Source: Microcaldota archaeon
GTDB lineage: Archaea > Micrarchaeota > Micrarchaeia > Micrarchaeales > CABMGC01
Assembly (NCBI GenBank): GCA_021792235.1
Contig: JAJYVC010000009.1
Location: 1-24,708, forward strand
Direction of reading: 5' to 3'
DNA length: 24,708 nucleotides
The notes beneath the pieces were generated by a model. The model was not told the DNA's origin, did no database searches, and saw only the letters and a program-made list of their open reading frames with translations. This document shows, in pieces, positions 1-7,201 of this stretch. The stretch's first letter is position 1. Each line of letters opens with the position of its first letter. The position numbers were made by a program, and so were the translations under genes.

Positions 1-607
1 ATGCCATTACCCGCCTCACGCTCGTATATACCTTCGCGTCATCTGAGTACACTATCTTTCCGTAGCGCTTAAGCCTGCCGGAGAGATCCCAGTCCTCGTA
101 CGTTATGAAGTTTTCATTGAATCTTCCGGATTTTTTGAATACTGATGACCTTACCGCAAAGTTTGATCCGACTATGGTAGGTATTCCCATGATTATAGAT
201 GACCTTACAAACAGCGTGGATACGAATGAGTACCCCCACCTTATGCCACGCCTTGCCTTTTCCAGAGGAAATATGGGCCCGGTGGCAGCAACAGCCTCCG
301 AATTTGAGAATATGGCGTGATATGCGCGCAGCAGACCTGGTGATGGCTTCGTATCGGCATCGAGGAATAGTAGGATCCTGCCTTTTGCAGCCTTTGCGCC
401 GGCGTTCCTTGCGGCACCTACCCCCTTCCTCATGCCAGATATCACTCTTGCGCTCCTTCTTGCTATCCTTACCGTGCCGTCTTCGCTTCCTCCGTCGACG
501 ACTATTGTCTCGAAATTCCTGAATGACTGCCTCTTGAGCCCTTCGAGGGGATACCCTATGTACCTCTCCTCGTTGAGCGCAGGTATTATGACGCTGATCT
601 CTGGCAT
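1..607 (-). CDS. GT2-family glycosyltransferase, 3'-truncated by window edge
   Basis: The reading frame is open from the ATG at 607 to the left edge (202 codons), so the C-terminus is missing. The N-terminus carries the GT-A nucleotide-sugar fold: SVIIPALNEE at residues 4-13, VVDGGS at 36-41 and a metal-binding DAD at 83-85. GSNF (148-151) and TYEDWDL (169-175, probable catalytic-base region) follow. It should transfer a sugar from an NDP- or lipid-linked donor, probably to a lipid or surface glycan; the acceptor cannot be told. It is the last visible gene of a minus-strand operon, starting 10 nt after its paralogue at 618-1325. Its first 40 or so codons are almost identical in DNA to that paralogue, while the rest has diverged. 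A 167-residue ORF in another frame covers the same DNA but encodes Arg-rich nonsense. Confidence 0.88.
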   Translation of the reverse strand, partial: MPEISVIIPALNEERYIGYPLEGLKRQSFRNFETIVVDGGSEDGTVRIARRSARVISGMRKGVGAARNAGAKAAKGRILLFLDADTKPSPGLLRAYHAIFSNSEAVAATGPIFPLEKARRGIRWGYSFVSTLFVRSSIIMGIPTIVGSNFAVRSSVFKKSGRFNENFITYEDWDLSGRLKRYGKIVYSDDAKVYTSVRRVMA

Positions 608-617
608 ATTGCAACAA

Positions 618-1325
618 CTATCTTATGGGCTCGTACTCTTTGTTTGAATCGTGGAATAGGTTGTACCTTATCACGTTGCTAGTATTGAATAGTATGTACC
701 TGAAAACGCCCCACTTGACTATCCTCCTCGTGCTTGTCGCCACAACGGCATTGTTGACATATCTCACTTCGCCTACCTTTGCGAGCCTGTGCGCTAGGTC
801 AAGATCTTCGTATGTCACAAGGGATTCGTCGAACCCGCCGCATTTCTTGAAAGCGGATTTCCTGACTATAAAATTTGAACCGCTTATGGCAGGTTTCCCT
901 GTATGATAGGATATCTTGGCAAGGTAGACAGAGGCGAATTTGTATCCGAATCTTATGAACCTAGTAGTCTGTTCCAATGGAATAAGCGGACCTGAAGCCG
1001 CAACTACTCCCTTGTTCTTGAATAGTTCATGATATATACCTAGGAGATTCTTTGACGCCCTTGTATCTGCATTGGTGAACATTATAAGGTCACCACGCGC
1101 GGCCCTTACTCCCCTATTCCTTGCAGCTGCTATGTCGCCTTTTCTATGGATGACTACCCTGCACCCTGCCTTTTTGGCGATCTGCGCTGTCCTGTCGCTA
1201 CTTCCGCCGTCGACGACTATTGTCTCGAAATTCCTGAATGACTGACTCTTGAGCCCTTCGAGGGGATACCCTATGTACCTCTCCTCGTTGAGCGCAGGTA
1301 TTATGACGCTGATCTCTGGTTTCAT
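618..1325 (-). CDS. GT2-family glycosyltransferase
   Basis: This 235-residue GT-A glycosyltransferase has the N-terminal SVIIPALNEE motif, VVDGGSSD near 37-44, GSNF at 149-152 and TYEDLDL at 171-177. The DXD position reads NAD (85-87), where the upstream-type paralogue has DAD; the last Asp, which usually binds the metal, is kept. A short hydrophobic/aromatic stretch near the C-terminus (VFRYILF) suggests membrane association, and no clear TM bundle is present. The start at 1325 follows the NUDIX stop by 3 nt. Likely role: sugar transfer in glycolipid or cell-surface glycan synthesis, consistent with the phosphatidyltransferase-like gene two genes upstream. Substrate is unknown. Confidence 0.9.
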   Translation of the reverse strand: MKPEISVIIPALNEERYIGYPLEGLKSQSFRNFETIVVDGGSSDRTAQIAKKAGCRVVIHRKGDIAAARNRGVRAARGDLIMFTNADTRASKNLLGIYHELFKNKGVVAASGPLIPLEQTTRFIRFGYKFASVYLAKISYHTGKPAISGSNFIVRKSAFKKCGGFDESLVTYEDLDLAHRLAKVGEVRYVNNAVVATSTRRIVKWGVFRYILFNTSNVIRYNLFHDSNKEYEPIR

Positions 1326-1328
1326 GGC

Positions 1329-1793
1329 CTATTTCACATCCATCTTCTTTATGGCGGCAAACGAGTATCTCAGTATATCCTTGACGCTTTGATACGTGTC
1401 TGTCTTATTTATGTCTCCTTCAGATATCCATTTAAGTTTTGTTGATTCTCCATTTGCCAGCTTGCCCTTTCTTCCATTTGCAAGGCCGAAGTACATCATG
1501 TCGAAGTGCATATGCCTGCCAGTCTTGTAACGCACATCCTCATACAATATGCAGAACGGCAGCGGCATCTCCATTGCAGGCTTGTATCTTATCCCCAGTG
1601 GCATGCTGCCTGCCAACGATACATTGTAGCCTGTCTCCTCTCTTGTCTCCCTCTTTACAGCGTCGATGGGTGTCTCGCCAGGCTCGACGTGTCCTCCGGG
1701 ATACATCCACTTGTTGAACTTCTTGTGATATATCAGCAGTATCTTGTTGTTCTTGAACACTATGCAGCTAGTGACTATGCATTTCTTTAACAT
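1329..1793 (-). CDS. NUDIX hydrolase
   Basis: A complete Nudix box lies at residues 34-56 (counting from the ATG at 1793). It fits Gx5Ex7REUxEExGU, with GGHVEPGE and RETREETGY as its two halves. Enzymes of this family hydrolyse nucleoside diphosphates linked to another group (NDP-sugars, dinucleotides, oxidised nucleotides); the substrate cannot be read from sequence. The open frame extends to 1832, but the ATG at 1793 is preferred. It lies just past the upstream stop (1798), has a GTGAT ribosome-binding-like site 4 nt before it, and yields a normal 154-residue protein starting directly at the first beta strand. It sits mid-operon between a CDP-alcohol phosphatidyltransferase-like gene and two glycosyltransferases, so a nucleotide-sugar or CDP-alcohol substrate is possible but unproven. 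Confidence 0.9.
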   Translation of the reverse strand: MLKKCIVTSCIVFKNNKILLIYHKKFNKWMYPGGHVEPGETPIDAVKRETREETGYNVSLAGSMPLGIRYKPAMEMPLPFCILYEDVRYKTGRHMHFDMMYFGLANGRKGKLANGESTKLKWISEGDINKTDTYQSVKDILRYSFAAIKKMDVK

Positions 1794-1797
1794 GGAA

Positions 1798-2430
1798 TCA
1801 CGCATATGCTTCGCATATCTCTGCAGCACCACGTAGCAGTATGTACGCTACCAGAATTGTTATCAGCACGTACCCAATCCAGATAGGATAATCCCACACA
1901 TATACCAGCGACAGGTATGCGAATGTGAGGAACTTGACAACGTTTATTCCGCCTCTCCAGAGATTTGACGAGTATACGATCTGCGCAAACTTAGTCTTCA
2001 TCTTTGAAGACGTTCCCTTCGCGGCCATGAACGCGTCTACAAACGAGTGCCTTATTATTATGATTATAAGCACGAAGAGCGGCACTACACCCGCAATGGT
2101 ATAAACTGCCCATAGTATGTACTCCACTGCGCGGTCTCCTGCGACATCAATTCTCGGGCCAAACCTTGCCGATCTCGACATCCTCTGCTTTATCCCTTTT
2201 ACCAGCTGCTTCGCCTTTGCATTTCCTCTTAGGGAGCTTATGTACGTTGCAAGCCCTACTGCGCCGTGGCTTTCCTGGTTTACCGCAAGGAAGCCATCTA
2301 CGGCATCAAGCAGAAGGGCAACTGCTATCAGTATTATTATCGCGATGGGATTGAACTTTGCGAGTATTAGGTACGCTACAAGGACTATGAGTAATACTCT
2401 TATTAAGGTGGCAATATCAGCATTTCTCAT
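1798..2430 (-). CDS. CDP-alcohol phosphatidyltransferase-like membrane protein
   Basis: This is a 210-residue polytopic membrane protein with hydrophobic segments near 7-24, 28-42, 103-126 and in the last 60 residues. The CDP-alcohol phosphotransferase signature is present but split: DAVDG at 42-46 with A49, then GPRIDVAGD at 91-99, which supplies the G(x)3D(x)3D half. All four metal-binding Asp positions (42, 45, 95, 99) are there. Two departures are clear: the Arg that normally follows the Ala is Val50, and about 40 residues separate the halves where 8-12 are usual. Family members transfer a phospho-alcohol group from CDP-alcohol in phospholipid synthesis. First gene of the operon; GGTG at 2436-2439 (minus strand), 5 nt before the ATG, is a good archaeal ribosome-binding site. 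Confidence 0.75.
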   Translation of the reverse strand: MRNADIATLIRVLLIVLVAYLILAKFNPIAIIILIAVALLLDAVDGFLAVNQESHGAVGLATYISSLRGNAKAKQLVKGIKQRMSRSARFGPRIDVAGDRAVEYILWAVYTIAGVVPLFVLIIIIIRHSFVDAFMAAKGTSSKMKTKFAQIVYSSNLWRGGINVVKFLTFAYLSLVYVWDYPIWIGYVLITILVAYILLRGAAEICEAYA

Positions 2431-2435
2431 TAAGG

Positions 2436-2439
2436 CACC
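2436..2439 (-). promoter_or_regulatory. Ribosome-binding site (GGTG) of the phosphatidyltransferase-like gene
   Basis: GGTG on the minus strand, 5 nt upstream of the ATG at 2430, matches the archaeal 16S 3'-end complement. It fixes the start of the operon's first gene. Confidence 0.5.
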
Positions 2440-2465
2440 AGGACATTAAGGTTTTGCAGCAAAAG

Positions 2466-2478
2466 CATTTAATAATTG
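2466..2478. promoter_or_regulatory. Shared divergent promoter region (TATA-like block)
   Basis: The AT block TTTAATAA (2468-2475) lies about 33 nt before the ileS ATG at 2505. Read on the other strand, TTATTAAA lies about 41 nt before the ATG at 2430. On the plus strand it is preceded by a purine-rich AAAAG that could act as a BRE. An expected plus-strand transcription start near 2498-2505 would give a leaderless ileS mRNA. Position and composition are seen; activity is inferred. Confidence 0.5.
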
Positions 2479-2504
2479 ATTCGCGTAGGTTAATCCATAT
2501 TTCT

Positions 2505-5500
2505 ATGGCCCATACGCTTGACCTTAATGGCAATGAAGAAGCAGTACTGGGCTACTGGAAGGAGCATGACGTACTAAGGAAGACGCGAGAGAAGAACAGG
2601 GGGCGGAAGCCTTTCTATTTCCTTGATGGCCCTCCGTTCGTTAGCGGCGACCTTCACCCTGGTCAGATGTGGGTCAAGTCGATGAAGGATGTGATTCTCA
2701 GGTACAAGAGGTTCAGGGGCTACGATGTATATGACAGAGCAGGATATGACGTGCACGGCCTTCCGATAGAGAAGAGGGCCGAAGCGCAGCTTGGCATAAA
2801 GTCGAAGAAAGAGATAGAGGAGAGGATAGGGGTAGAGAAGTTCATAAACACATGCAAAGAGTACGTTGAGGCATACATAGGCAGGATGGACAAGGATTAC
2901 TACAGGTTCGGGATGTCGCTTGACTTCAGCAACCCCTACATCCCATCAAAGATGCCATACATGGAGGTTGCATGGAGCTACCTGAAGCGGATGGACGAGA
3001 AGGGATTCCTTTACAAGGACAGGAGGGCCACTACTTACTGCACAAGCTGCGGCACATCGGTATCGCAGGGGAGCATGGAAGTAGAGTACAGGAATGATAC
3101 GGACCCATCTGTATTCGTCTCTTTTGAGGTTGATGGGAAGGGTTCGGAACCGAGGATAGAGATAGGAAGCAACCTGAAGCTGCTTGTGTGGACCACAACG
3201 CCGTGGACCCTTCCTGCCAATGTTGCAGTTGCAGTGAATCCTGATGAGAAGTATGTCATTGCAAGGATTGGGAATGAGAGATATGTGCTGATAGGCAGCA
3301 GGCTCGATGCAGTGGCTGAGCTCCTTAAGGAAAGCGCCGTAGTTGAGAGCGAGTTCTATGGGGTGGAGATGGAAGGCATACGCTACATAAGTCCGTTGGA
3401 AGCTAACGTGCCGAAGCAGAAGGAACTCAGAAAGTATCACAGAGTCGTAATGTCAAAGGAGCTGGTGTCATCTACTGAGGGAAGCGGCATAGTGCATATA
3501 GCTCCAGGCCATGGGCTTGAGGACTACCTCATAGGCAAGAGGAACAGGCTCCCCATATTCTCTCCTGTTGACAGGCAGGGCAGCTACACTAACGAAGCAG
3601 GAAAGTATGGGGGCCTTTCGGTGCCGTCGGAGGCGAACAAAGCGGTGCTCGATGATCTCAAGTCGCTCGGGGCACTGGTTCATAGTTCTACCATACTGCA
3701 CAGCTATCCGCACTGCTGGAGATGCGATACAAAACTGATATACATAGCTACGGAGCAGTGGTTCATAAACATACAGAAGGTCAAGAAGAAGCTGATATCA
3801 GAGAACAGGAAGGTATCGTGGCACCCGCAAGAGGCGCTGAAATGGCAGGAAGACGTGCTGCAGAGCTCGCCTGACTGGGCAGTGTCAAGGCAGAGATACT
3901 GGGGCATACCCATGCCAGTATGGGAATGCGGCACATGCGACAGCAGGGTCGTTGTCGGATCGGTGAAGGAACTGCGGGATGCAGCTGACAACAAGGAATA
4001 CGTTGACTCTCTGACGGACATACACATGCCCTACATAGACAAGGTGGAGATCAAATGTAGCAAATGCTCCACTGATACGAAGCGGGTAAAGGATGTGCTG
4101 GACGTATGGTTCGACTCAAGCATAGCGTACAGGGCGGGCCTCACTGAAGAGCAGTTCAATCTTCTTTTCCCTATGGATTTCATACTTGAGGCGATAGAGC
4201 AGCTCAGGGGATGGTTCTCATACCAGCTAAAGTCAAGCGTTATAGTGCACGGACGGAGGCCGTTCAAGAACGTGGTCATGCATGGAATGATGCTGGGAAG
4301 CGATGGAAGGGAGATGCACAAGAAGATAGGAAACTATGTGCCGCTCAATGACATACTCAAGACCGTGACTGCCGATTCTTTCAGGATATGGTGCACATCG
4401 CACACTCCGCAGCTCGACCTCATATTCAGCATGGACAAGATAAGCGAGGCCAACAGGGCAGTGATAACCCTTTACAACATATCCAACCTGCTACAGGAAT
4501 ACTCTGACGCAGTTGCGTATAAGCCAAGAAAGATAAAATCGCTGTCGCAGTCCTGGAAGCTTGATGCTGAAGACGCGTGGATAATATCTAGGCTTAACTC
4601 AACGATATACGAAGTTACTGAGAGCCTTGACAGGTACGAGATATACAAGGCTGTCAATGCCATACGATCATTCATGATCATAGACCTCAGCAGATTCTAC
4701 CTCAAGATAGCCAAGAAGAAGATACTCTATGCGGGAAGGAAATCGTCTAAGTCGACAATAGACATACTAAATCATGTCCTGTTCAGTACGCTTATAATGA
4801 TTGCACCAATTGCGCCTTTCGCTGCAGAGAAGATATACCTGGACAGGTATGCGTTCAAGGAATCAATATTCCTGGAGGACTGGCCAAAGGCAAGGAAAGG
4901 GGCAGTGAATCAGGAAATCGAGGGTCATTTCGAGGTGGCGATCGGAGCCATAACTGCAATACTCAGCAGCAGGGAGAAATCAGGTGTTAAGCTGAGATGG
5001 CCGCTTGCAAAAGCCACTATAGAGACCTCTGATGAGAAGGCGGCTGAGAGCATGGACAGACTTGCGCACATGATAGAGGATTATACTAATGTTAAAGGCC
5101 TTGTTGTCAAAAGGGTGGGTCGCTCTAACGCCGAGGCAAGGCCGAACTTCGCAAGGATCGGCCCGGACTTCAAGGAAAATGCCGCTGCTATTGCGGAAGC
5201 CATAAAGTCTGCCAATGCCAACGAGCTGATGGAAGCGATTGGAAAGACAGGAGAGTACAGTCTGCACACCAGCAATGGCACATTCGCGATAAAGGCTGAT
5301 CACTTCATTGCCGTTGAGAGATTCGACAATCCGGATGCGGTGCAGTTCAAGCATGGAATAGCATATGTCGATAAGGAAGTGAGCCAAGAGCTGCAGGACG
5401 AGGCGATGCTCAGGGAGTTCGAGAGGAGAGTGCAACTTGCAAGGAAGGAGATGGGGCTCGGGAAAGGAGACAAGATAAGGATATCGTACAGGGTCTCAGA

Positions 5501-5654
5501 TGAACTGCATGTGTTGATAAACAGCAACATTAAGCAAGTGAAATCAGATCTCAATGCATCTGAAGTGGCCAGATTTGAGTCAGTAAAGGCTGCGCTGGTA
5601 AAGAAGTTTGACCTGGAATCTGAGGAAATTGAGATAGGAATAGACAGGGCATAA
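2505..5654 (+). CDS. ileS: Isoleucyl-tRNA synthetase
   Basis: This class I synthetase charges tRNA-Ile in the cytoplasm; 1049 residues fits the archaeal family. In order: catalytic N-half with DGPPF (41-45) and the HIGH-equivalent HPGQ (51-54); zinc pair C179/C182; CP1 editing domain with WTTTPWTLPAN from 229 and GHGLED at 335-340; CWRC (404-407); VLDVWFDSS; the KMSKS-equivalent EMHKK (603-607); anticodon-binding helical domain; C-terminal extension. Both class I signatures are altered: HIGH ends in Gln, and KMSKS keeps only Met and the fourth-position Lys. The editing motifs look normal. The frame is open back to a TTG at 2454, but the ATG at 2505 is chosen because the TATA-like block at 2468-2475 lies about 33 nt upstream and would fall inside the longer ORF. 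Its stop is 2 nt from the convergent Cys-rich gene. Confidence 0.96.
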   Translation: MAHTLDLNGNEEAVLGYWKEHDVLRKTREKNRGRKPFYFLDGPPFVSGDLHPGQMWVKSMKDVILRYKRFRGYDVYDRAGYDVHGLPIEKRAEAQLGIKSKKEIEERIGVEKFINTCKEYVEAYIGRMDKDYYRFGMSLDFSNPYIPSKMPYMEVAWSYLKRMDEKGFLYKDRRATTYCTSCGTSVSQGSMEVEYRNDTDPSVFVSFEVDGKGSEPRIEIGSNLKLLVWTTTPWTLPANVAVAVNPDEKYVIARIGNERYVLIGSRLDAVAELLKESAVVESEFYGVEMEGIRYISPLEANVPKQKELRKYHRVVMSKELVSSTEGSGIVHIAPGHGLEDYLIGKRNRLPIFSPVDRQGSYTNEAGKYGGLSVPSEANKAVLDDLKSLGALVHSSTILHSYPHCWRCDTKLIYIATEQWFINIQKVKKKLISENRKVSWHPQEALKWQEDVLQSSPDWAVSRQRYWGIPMPVWECGTCDSRVVVGSVKELRDAADNKEYVDSLTDIHMPYIDKVEIKCSKCSTDTKRVKDVLDVWFDSSIAYRAGLTEEQFNLLFPMDFILEAIEQLRGWFSYQLKSSVIVHGRRPFKNVVMHGMMLGSDGREMHKKIGNYVPLNDILKTVTADSFRIWCTSHTPQLDLIFSMDKISEANRAVITLYNISNLLQEYSDAVAYKPRKIKSLSQSWKLDAEDAWIISRLNSTIYEVTESLDRYEIYKAVNAIRSFMIIDLSRFYLKIAKKKILYAGRKSSKSTIDILNHVLFSTLIMIAPIAPFAAEKIYLDRYAFKESIFLEDWPKARKGAVNQEIEGHFEVAIGAITAILSSREKSGVKLRWPLAKATIETSDEKAAESMDRLAHMIEDYTNVKGLVVKRVGRSNAEARPNFARIGPDFKENAAAIAEAIKSANANELMEAIGKTGEYSLHTSNGTFAIKADHFIAVERFDNPDAVQFKHGIAYVDKEVSQELQDEAMLREFERRVQLARKEMGLGKGDKIRISYRVSDELHVLINSNIKQVKSDLNASEVARFESVKAALVKKFDLESEEIEIGIDRA

Positions 5655-5656
5655 CG

Positions 5657-5854
5657 CTACTCCTTGGTCGCACTCTTGAATGCCTTCCTTGACGGAAGCT
5701 TTGACCAGTCATCCTTGCAGATGACAAGCCTTATCGTCTTTGATACCCTCCTTGAGCTTTTGACGCAGTTTACGCATATCTTCCTCTTGCAGTAATTGCA
5801 CGTGTTGTATTTGTGTATGTTCTTTCCGCATCTCTCGCATCTCACGTAGACCAC
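5657..5854 (-). CDS. Small Cys-rich zinc-binding protein, unknown function
   Basis: A 65-residue basic protein with paired cysteines C6/C9, C19/C22 and C27/C30, plus C46 and H14, a pattern able to hold two zinc ions in a cross-brace or two zinc ribbons. The C-terminal 20 residues are Lys/Arg/Ser rich. I do not recognise the family; nucleic-acid or protein binding is plausible. The start is a GTG at 5854, about 28 nt from the TTATAA element at 5880-5885, consistent with leaderless translation. A GTG at 5845 is an alternative. It converges on ileS (2 nt gap) and diverges from the tRNA methylthiotransferase. Confidence 0.7.
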   Translation of the reverse strand: MVYVRCERCGKNIHKYNTCNYCKRKICVNCVKSSRRVSKTIRLVICKDDWSKLPSRKAFKSATKE

Positions 5855-5879
5855 TCTAATAACTATATCAGGCAGTAGA

Positions 5880-5885
5880 TTATAA
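5880..5885. promoter_or_regulatory. Palindromic TATA element between divergent genes
   Basis: TTATAA is its own reverse complement. Its centre is 28.5 nt from the GTG at 5854 (minus) and 32.5 nt from the ATG at 5915 (plus), so one TATA-like site could serve both genes. A second plus-strand AT block (TTTTAATAA, 5895-5903) is too close to the ATG for a normal TATA-to-start distance. Confidence 0.45.
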
Positions 5886-5914
5886 GCGTTGGTATTTTAA
5901 TAAGTTGTGGTAGA

Positions 5915-7201
5915 ATGCCACGGGCCATAATCGAGACGTACGGCTGCACTCTCAACAGAGCTGACAGCGACATCATGCAGGCCATACTCGCTGACAGCGG
6001 GATGGAGGTGTCCGCAGGAAGGTATGACGGCAGAAGCAATTACGACTATGTGATAATCAATACTTGCACGGTAAAGACGCCAACCGAGCAGAGGATACTT
6101 GACAGGATAGGGAAGGTATCAAAGAACAGTTGCAGGCTCATAGTGACAGGATGCATGGCAAGCGCAAACCCCGACAGGATACTTGCCATAGCTCCCGATG
6201 CGAGGATAGTGACGACAGACAATGTGCACAGGATAGCCGAAGCCTTGGATGACGGCTATAGGAGTATGGGAAGCATGTCAGCCCGTTCAAGGATCGACAA
6301 GCTCGAATACTTCAGGCACGGCGGATCGGTAATATCCAGGGTGCCGATAAGCGAGGGCTGCCTCAGCAGCTGCGGGTTCTGCGAGACGAAGTTCGCCCGC
6401 GGTCCGCTCAACAGCTTCTCGGAAAAGCTCATACTTAAAGCAATAAGGATCAGCGCCGACAGGGGATCAAAGGAAATAGAGCTTACTTCGCAGGATGTGG
6501 GTGCGTATGGCCTTGACAGAGGCACCAACATAGGCGAGCTGATATGCAGCATTGCGGATATACCTGGCGACTTCAGGGTGAGGATAGGCATGCTCAATCC
6601 GGAGCACCTGCACAGGTATATTGACACGCTAATAGAAGGCTACAAGAACAGGCGGATCTACAGGTTCATTCACCTTCCCCTCCAGTCGGCAAGCAACAGG
6701 GTGCTGCGCGGGATGGGACGGAGATACACCATCGAGCAGTTCAATGAACATGTAAGGGAGCTAAGAGCCAGGATACCAGGGATAAGCATAGAGACGGACA
6801 TGATAGTCGGATATCCTTCCGAGGGTGAGGCTGACTTCCTCGAGTCGATGAATTTCATATCGGAAAGCAGGCCTGCATTCACTAATGTGTCGAGATTCGG
6901 CGCGAGGCCGCATGCAGAAGCGTCTAGGCTGAAGCAGCTTGAAAACAGCGTGGTAAAAGAGAGGAGCTCTGGCATGTCAAGGCTTGCCAGGTCTGTGCAG
7001 ATGGAAGACCTTTCAAGGCTCATCGGTTCGGTGGAGGACGTACTGGTGACCGAAGAGAACGAGAGGTCGCTTGTAGGGAGAGACGATTATTACAGGATCG
7101 TAGCGTTGAACAGGAACGACTGTAATGCACAGATTGGAGACAGGGTATCGGCGCGCATATATGGAAACACTTCCGTGTGCCTTCTTGGCGCCGCGCTCTG
7201 A
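5915..7201 (+). CDS. tRNA t6A37 methylthiotransferase (archaeal CDKAL1/MtaB type)
   Basis: A radical-SAM enzyme that adds a methylthio group to N6-threonylcarbamoyladenosine at tRNA position 37, giving ms2t6A. The N-terminal UPF0004 domain has the three cluster cysteines C11 (ETYGCTLNRADSD), C51 (NTCTVKT) and C80 (VTGCMA). The radical-SAM CxxxCxxC is C149/C153/C156 in EGCLSSCGFC. A TRAM domain of about 60 residues closes the protein (LIGSVEDVLVTEE to the end) and should bind tRNA. The length of 428 and the YGCTLNRADSD sequence match the archaeal/eukaryotic CDKAL1 branch better than bacterial MiaB. The ATG at 5915 opens directly into the first strand. It ends directly against the aminopeptidase stop (7202). 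Confidence 0.95.
   Translation: MPRAIIETYGCTLNRADSDIMQAILADSGMEVSAGRYDGRSNYDYVIINTCTVKTPTEQRILDRIGKVSKNSCRLIVTGCMASANPDRILAIAPDARIVTTDNVHRIAEALDDGYRSMGSMSARSRIDKLEYFRHGGSVISRVPISEGCLSSCGFCETKFARGPLNSFSEKLILKAIRISADRGSKEIELTSQDVGAYGLDRGTNIGELICSIADIPGDFRVRIGMLNPEHLHRYIDTLIEGYKNRRIYRFIHLPLQSASNRVLRGMGRRYTIEQFNEHVRELRARIPGISIETDMIVGYPSEGEADFLESMNFISESRPAFTNVSRFGARPHAEASRLKQLENSVVKERSSGMSRLARSVQMEDLSRLIGSVEDVLVTEENERSLVGRDDYYRIVALNRNDCNAQIGDRVSARIYGNTSVCLLGAAL

Noticed and set aside
1..607. A broken, frameshifted copy of the neighbouring glycosyltransferase.
   Set aside because: At first only a nonsense ORF (114-617) seemed present, but the correct minus-strand frame is open from ATG 607 to the edge and has all GT2 motifs.
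486..1319. The 119-nt repeat as the ends of a mobile element or an attachment site.
   Set aside because: It is coding sequence in the same position of two paralogous genes; no transposase, terminal inverted repeats or target duplication is seen.
2454..2504. ileS start at TTG 2454.
   Set aside because: It would place the likely TATA box inside the coding region and adds 17 residues before the usual IleRS N-terminus.
3704..4321. Opposite-strand ORFs inside ileS, and similar long shadow ORFs inside the aminopeptidases and cyd genes.
   Set aside because: They lie fully inside strong genes and their translations have skewed composition with no domain or motif.
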